Source of the DNA: Rhodospirillaceae bacterium UBA6608
GTDB taxonomy: Bacteria; Pseudomonadota; Alphaproteobacteria; Rhodospirillales_A; Casp-alpha2
Direction of reading: 5' to 3'
Assembly (NCBI GenBank): GCA_002433335.1
Contig: DJHY01000292.1
Span: forward strand, 1-5,861
DNA: 5,861 bases
Part shown: positions 5,013 through 5,861 of the stretch, one piece after another
How positions within the stretch are numbered: the stretch's first letter is position 1
Layout of the letters: the number at the start of each line of letters is the position of its first letter
Notes under the pieces: generated by a model
Told to the model about the DNA's origin: nothing
Databases searched by the model: none
The model's input: the letters and a program-made list of their open reading frames with translations, nothing else
Program-made: the position numbers and the translations under genes

Positions 5013-5861
5013 TCAGAACGACCGGGGCATGTCCAGGACATGCTCGGCGATGTAGCTGAGGATCAGGTTGCTGGAGATCGGGGCAACCTGGAACAGACGG
5101 GTTTCGCGGAACTTGCGCTCGACGTCGTATTCCTCGGCAAAACCGAACCCGCCGTGGGTTTGCAGGCACATGTCGGCGGCATGCCAGGTCGCTTCAGAGG
5201 CCAGCAGCTTGCACATATTGGCCATCGCGCCCACGTCGCCGCCGGCATCGAAGGTCTCGGCAGCTTGACGAACCATCAGGGCCGCCGCTTCCGTTTCGGC
5301 ATAGCAACGCGCGATCGGGAACTGGATACCCTGGTTCTGGCCGATGGGCCGGTCGAACACCCGCCGATCGACTGCGTAATCACGGGCCTTCTGGATGAAC
5401 CAGCGGGCATCGCCGATGGCTTCGGACGACACCAGGATGCGTTCGGCGTTCATCCCGTCGAGGATGTAGTAGAACCCGCGCCCTTCTTCGCCGATCAGGG
5501 CGTCGGCGGGAATCCGCAGCTCGTCGAAAAAGATTTCCGTGGCCGCATGGTTGACCATGGCGCGGATGGGTTTGATCTCCATCCCGTTGCCCAGGGCCTT
5601 GCGCATATCGACCAGGAAGATCGACATCCCCTGGTGCGGCTTGGCGGCTTCTTCACGCGGGGTGGTCCGGGCCAACAACAACATCAGGTCGGAATGCTCG
5701 GCCCGCGAGGTCCATACCTTCTGCCCGTTGATAACCCATTCGTTGCCGTCGCGCCGCGCCGTGGTGCGGATGCGCGTGGTATCCGTGCCCGATGTCGGCT
5801 CGGTCACGCCGAAGGCCTGAAGCCGCAACCGGCCCGCGGCGATTTCCGGCAGGTATTTCTT
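5013..5861 (-). CDS. Acyl-CoA dehydrogenase (N-terminal part outside the window)
   Basis: The C-terminal 282 residues of an FAD-dependent acyl-CoA dehydrogenase; the frame is open to the right edge (KKYLPEIAAGRLRLQAF) and the apparent start at 5826-5828 is an internal TTG leucine codon. Visible are the middle beta domain with the flavin signature AFGVTEPTSGTDT, then INGQKVWTS, and the C-terminal helical domain with RPIGQNQGIQFPIA and LQTHGGFGFAEEYDVERKFRE. About 100 residues of the N-terminal helical domain are missing. The usual C-terminal catalytic site wording (YEGT) is replaced by QVAPISSNLIL, while a Glu in GMNAERIL (codon 5442-5444) sits where isovaleryl-CoA and long-chain dehydrogenases keep their catalytic base. 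The reaction would be alpha,beta-dehydrogenation of an acyl-CoA, passing electrons to ETF. It is first in an operon with the hydratase and CoA-transferase, as far as the window shows. Confidence 0.93.
   Translation of the reverse strand, partial: KKYLPEIAAGRLRLQAFGVTEPTSGTDTTRIRTTARRDGNEWVINGQKVWTSRAEHSDLMLLLARTTPREEAAKPHQGMSIFLVDMRKALGNGMEIKPIRAMVNHAATEIFFDELRIPADALIGEEGRGFYYILDGMNAERILVSSEAIGDARWFIQKARDYAVDRRVFDRPIGQNQGIQFPIARCYAETEAAALMVRQAAETFDAGGDVGAMANMCKLLASEATWHAADMCLQTHGGFGFAEEYDVERKFRETRLFQVAPISSNLILSYIAEHVLDMPRSF

Noticed and set aside
5826..5828. TTG as the start of the acyl-CoA dehydrogenase
   Set aside because: The frame is open upstream with conserved family sequence (KYLPEIAAGR), and the N-terminal domain would be absent.

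Overview
The window is GC-rich, with G/C-biased third codon positions and dense packing. The proteins read like those of an alphaproteobacterium, probably of the Rhodospirillales type. That placement is inferred from protein character and was not tested. There are six genes, two of them cut by the window edges, and no tRNA, rRNA, CRISPR array, insertion sequence or phage gene was seen.

Left part (1-1364). The window opens inside a plus-strand gene for a lytic transglycosylase (SLT fold) with a long, highly charged, probably coiled-coil tail. It converges on a minus-strand gene for a stand-alone tandem-CBS-domain protein. Upstream of the CBS gene, positions 1271-1357 hold three closely packed hairpins. 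On the minus strand two of them look like intrinsic terminators for the cupin gene further right.

Middle (1365-2861). A minus-strand single-domain cupin, resembling the cupin group that includes manganese-dependent hydroxynitrile lyases, is divergent from a plus-strand gene for a bacterial voltage-gated sodium channel (BacNav/NaChBac family). The channel has a full voltage sensor (four S4 arginines), the TLESWSM selectivity filter and a C-terminal coiled coil. Its reading frame stays open far upstream across the cupin gene, but the real start is almost certainly 1986. The 204-bp divergent spacer holds a candidate sigma-70-type promoter for the channel and a perfect palindrome over its weak Shine-Dalgarno site. 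Channel and CoA-transferase genes converge with only 9 bp between stop codons, inside a GC-rich hairpin.

Right part (2847-5861). Three minus-strand genes form an apparent operon, in transcription order: acyl-CoA dehydrogenase (start beyond the right edge), a double-hotdog MaoC/HTD2-like acyl-CoA hydratase, and a CaiB/BaiF family III CoA-transferase. Activating an acid as its CoA ester, dehydrogenating it and hydrating the double bond is a coherent route for a small, perhaps branched or dicarboxylic, acid. The CoA-transferase plus HTD2-like hydratase pair recalls itaconate/mesaconate CoA pathways, but the substrate cannot be read from the sequence.

No wholly new system is visible. The points most worth a second look are the sodium channel and its control region, the tandem hairpins ahead of the CBS gene, and the acyl-CoA operon with its unusual dehydrogenase active-site signature.
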